Assembly (NCBI GenBank): GCA_035292425.1
Contig: DATDQD010000220.1
Location: 1-6,973 of the forward strand
Origin: SZUA-254 sp035292425
GTDB lineage: Bacteria > Bacteroidota > Ignavibacteria > UBA10030 > SZUA-254
DNA length: 6,973 nt
Direction: 5' to 3'
This document shows, in pieces, positions 6,938 to 6,973 of this stretch; the stretch's first letter is position 1, and every line of letters begins with the position of its first letter. The notes below the pieces were generated by a model. That model saw nothing but the letters and a program-made list of their open reading frames with translations. It was not told the DNA's origin and searched no databases. The translations under genes were made by a program, and so were the position numbers.

Positions 6938-6973
6938 AGAGTGAAAGGAGCATCGAGCGGTATTTCGGGACAG

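Overview
The window is a GC-rich (clearly above 60% by eye) stretch of bacterial chromosome. It is densely packed, and every confident gene lies on the + strand. The proteins point to a Gram-negative-type, probably uncultivated or deep-branching bacterium: an exported M28 peptidase with a PA domain, a membrane-anchored periplasmic HtrA protease with two PDZ domains, and a zinc-binding RecO. The PfkB-like kinase resembles ones I associate with FCB-type and neighbouring phyla, but that is recall, not a search, and I cannot name the taxon. I saw no mobile element, CRISPR array, tRNA or rRNA.

Layout. (1) Positions 1-2374 hold two tandem M28 metallopeptidase genes. The first lacks its 5' end. The second is complete, has a signal peptide, and is closed by a strong intrinsic terminator at 2391-2420. 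(2) After a short region with a possible promoter, positions 2517-5301 form a tight three-gene unit. It contains a PfkB-family sugar or nucleoside kinase, mtnA (methylthioribose-1-phosphate isomerase, 5 nt downstream) and recO (its GTG start overlaps the mtnA stop as GTGA). (3) A 56-nt, unusually AT-rich gap leads into an HtrA/Deg-type serine protease gene at 5358-6887. This gene may share the operon or have its own promoter. (4) The final 86 nt hold no gene, only a hairpin with an A-tract that would read as a weak terminator for a gene entering from the right on the - strand.

How the genes work together. The M28 pair would degrade peptides outside the cytoplasm, and HtrA handles misfolded envelope proteins. 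The kinase-mtnA pair suggests salvage of methylthioribose (or 5-deoxyribose), with a PfkB enzyme possibly doing the kinase step upstream of MtnA. RecO is a DNA-repair passenger in the same transcript. No clearly novel system is visible. The kinase-mtnA coupling is the most interesting lead.
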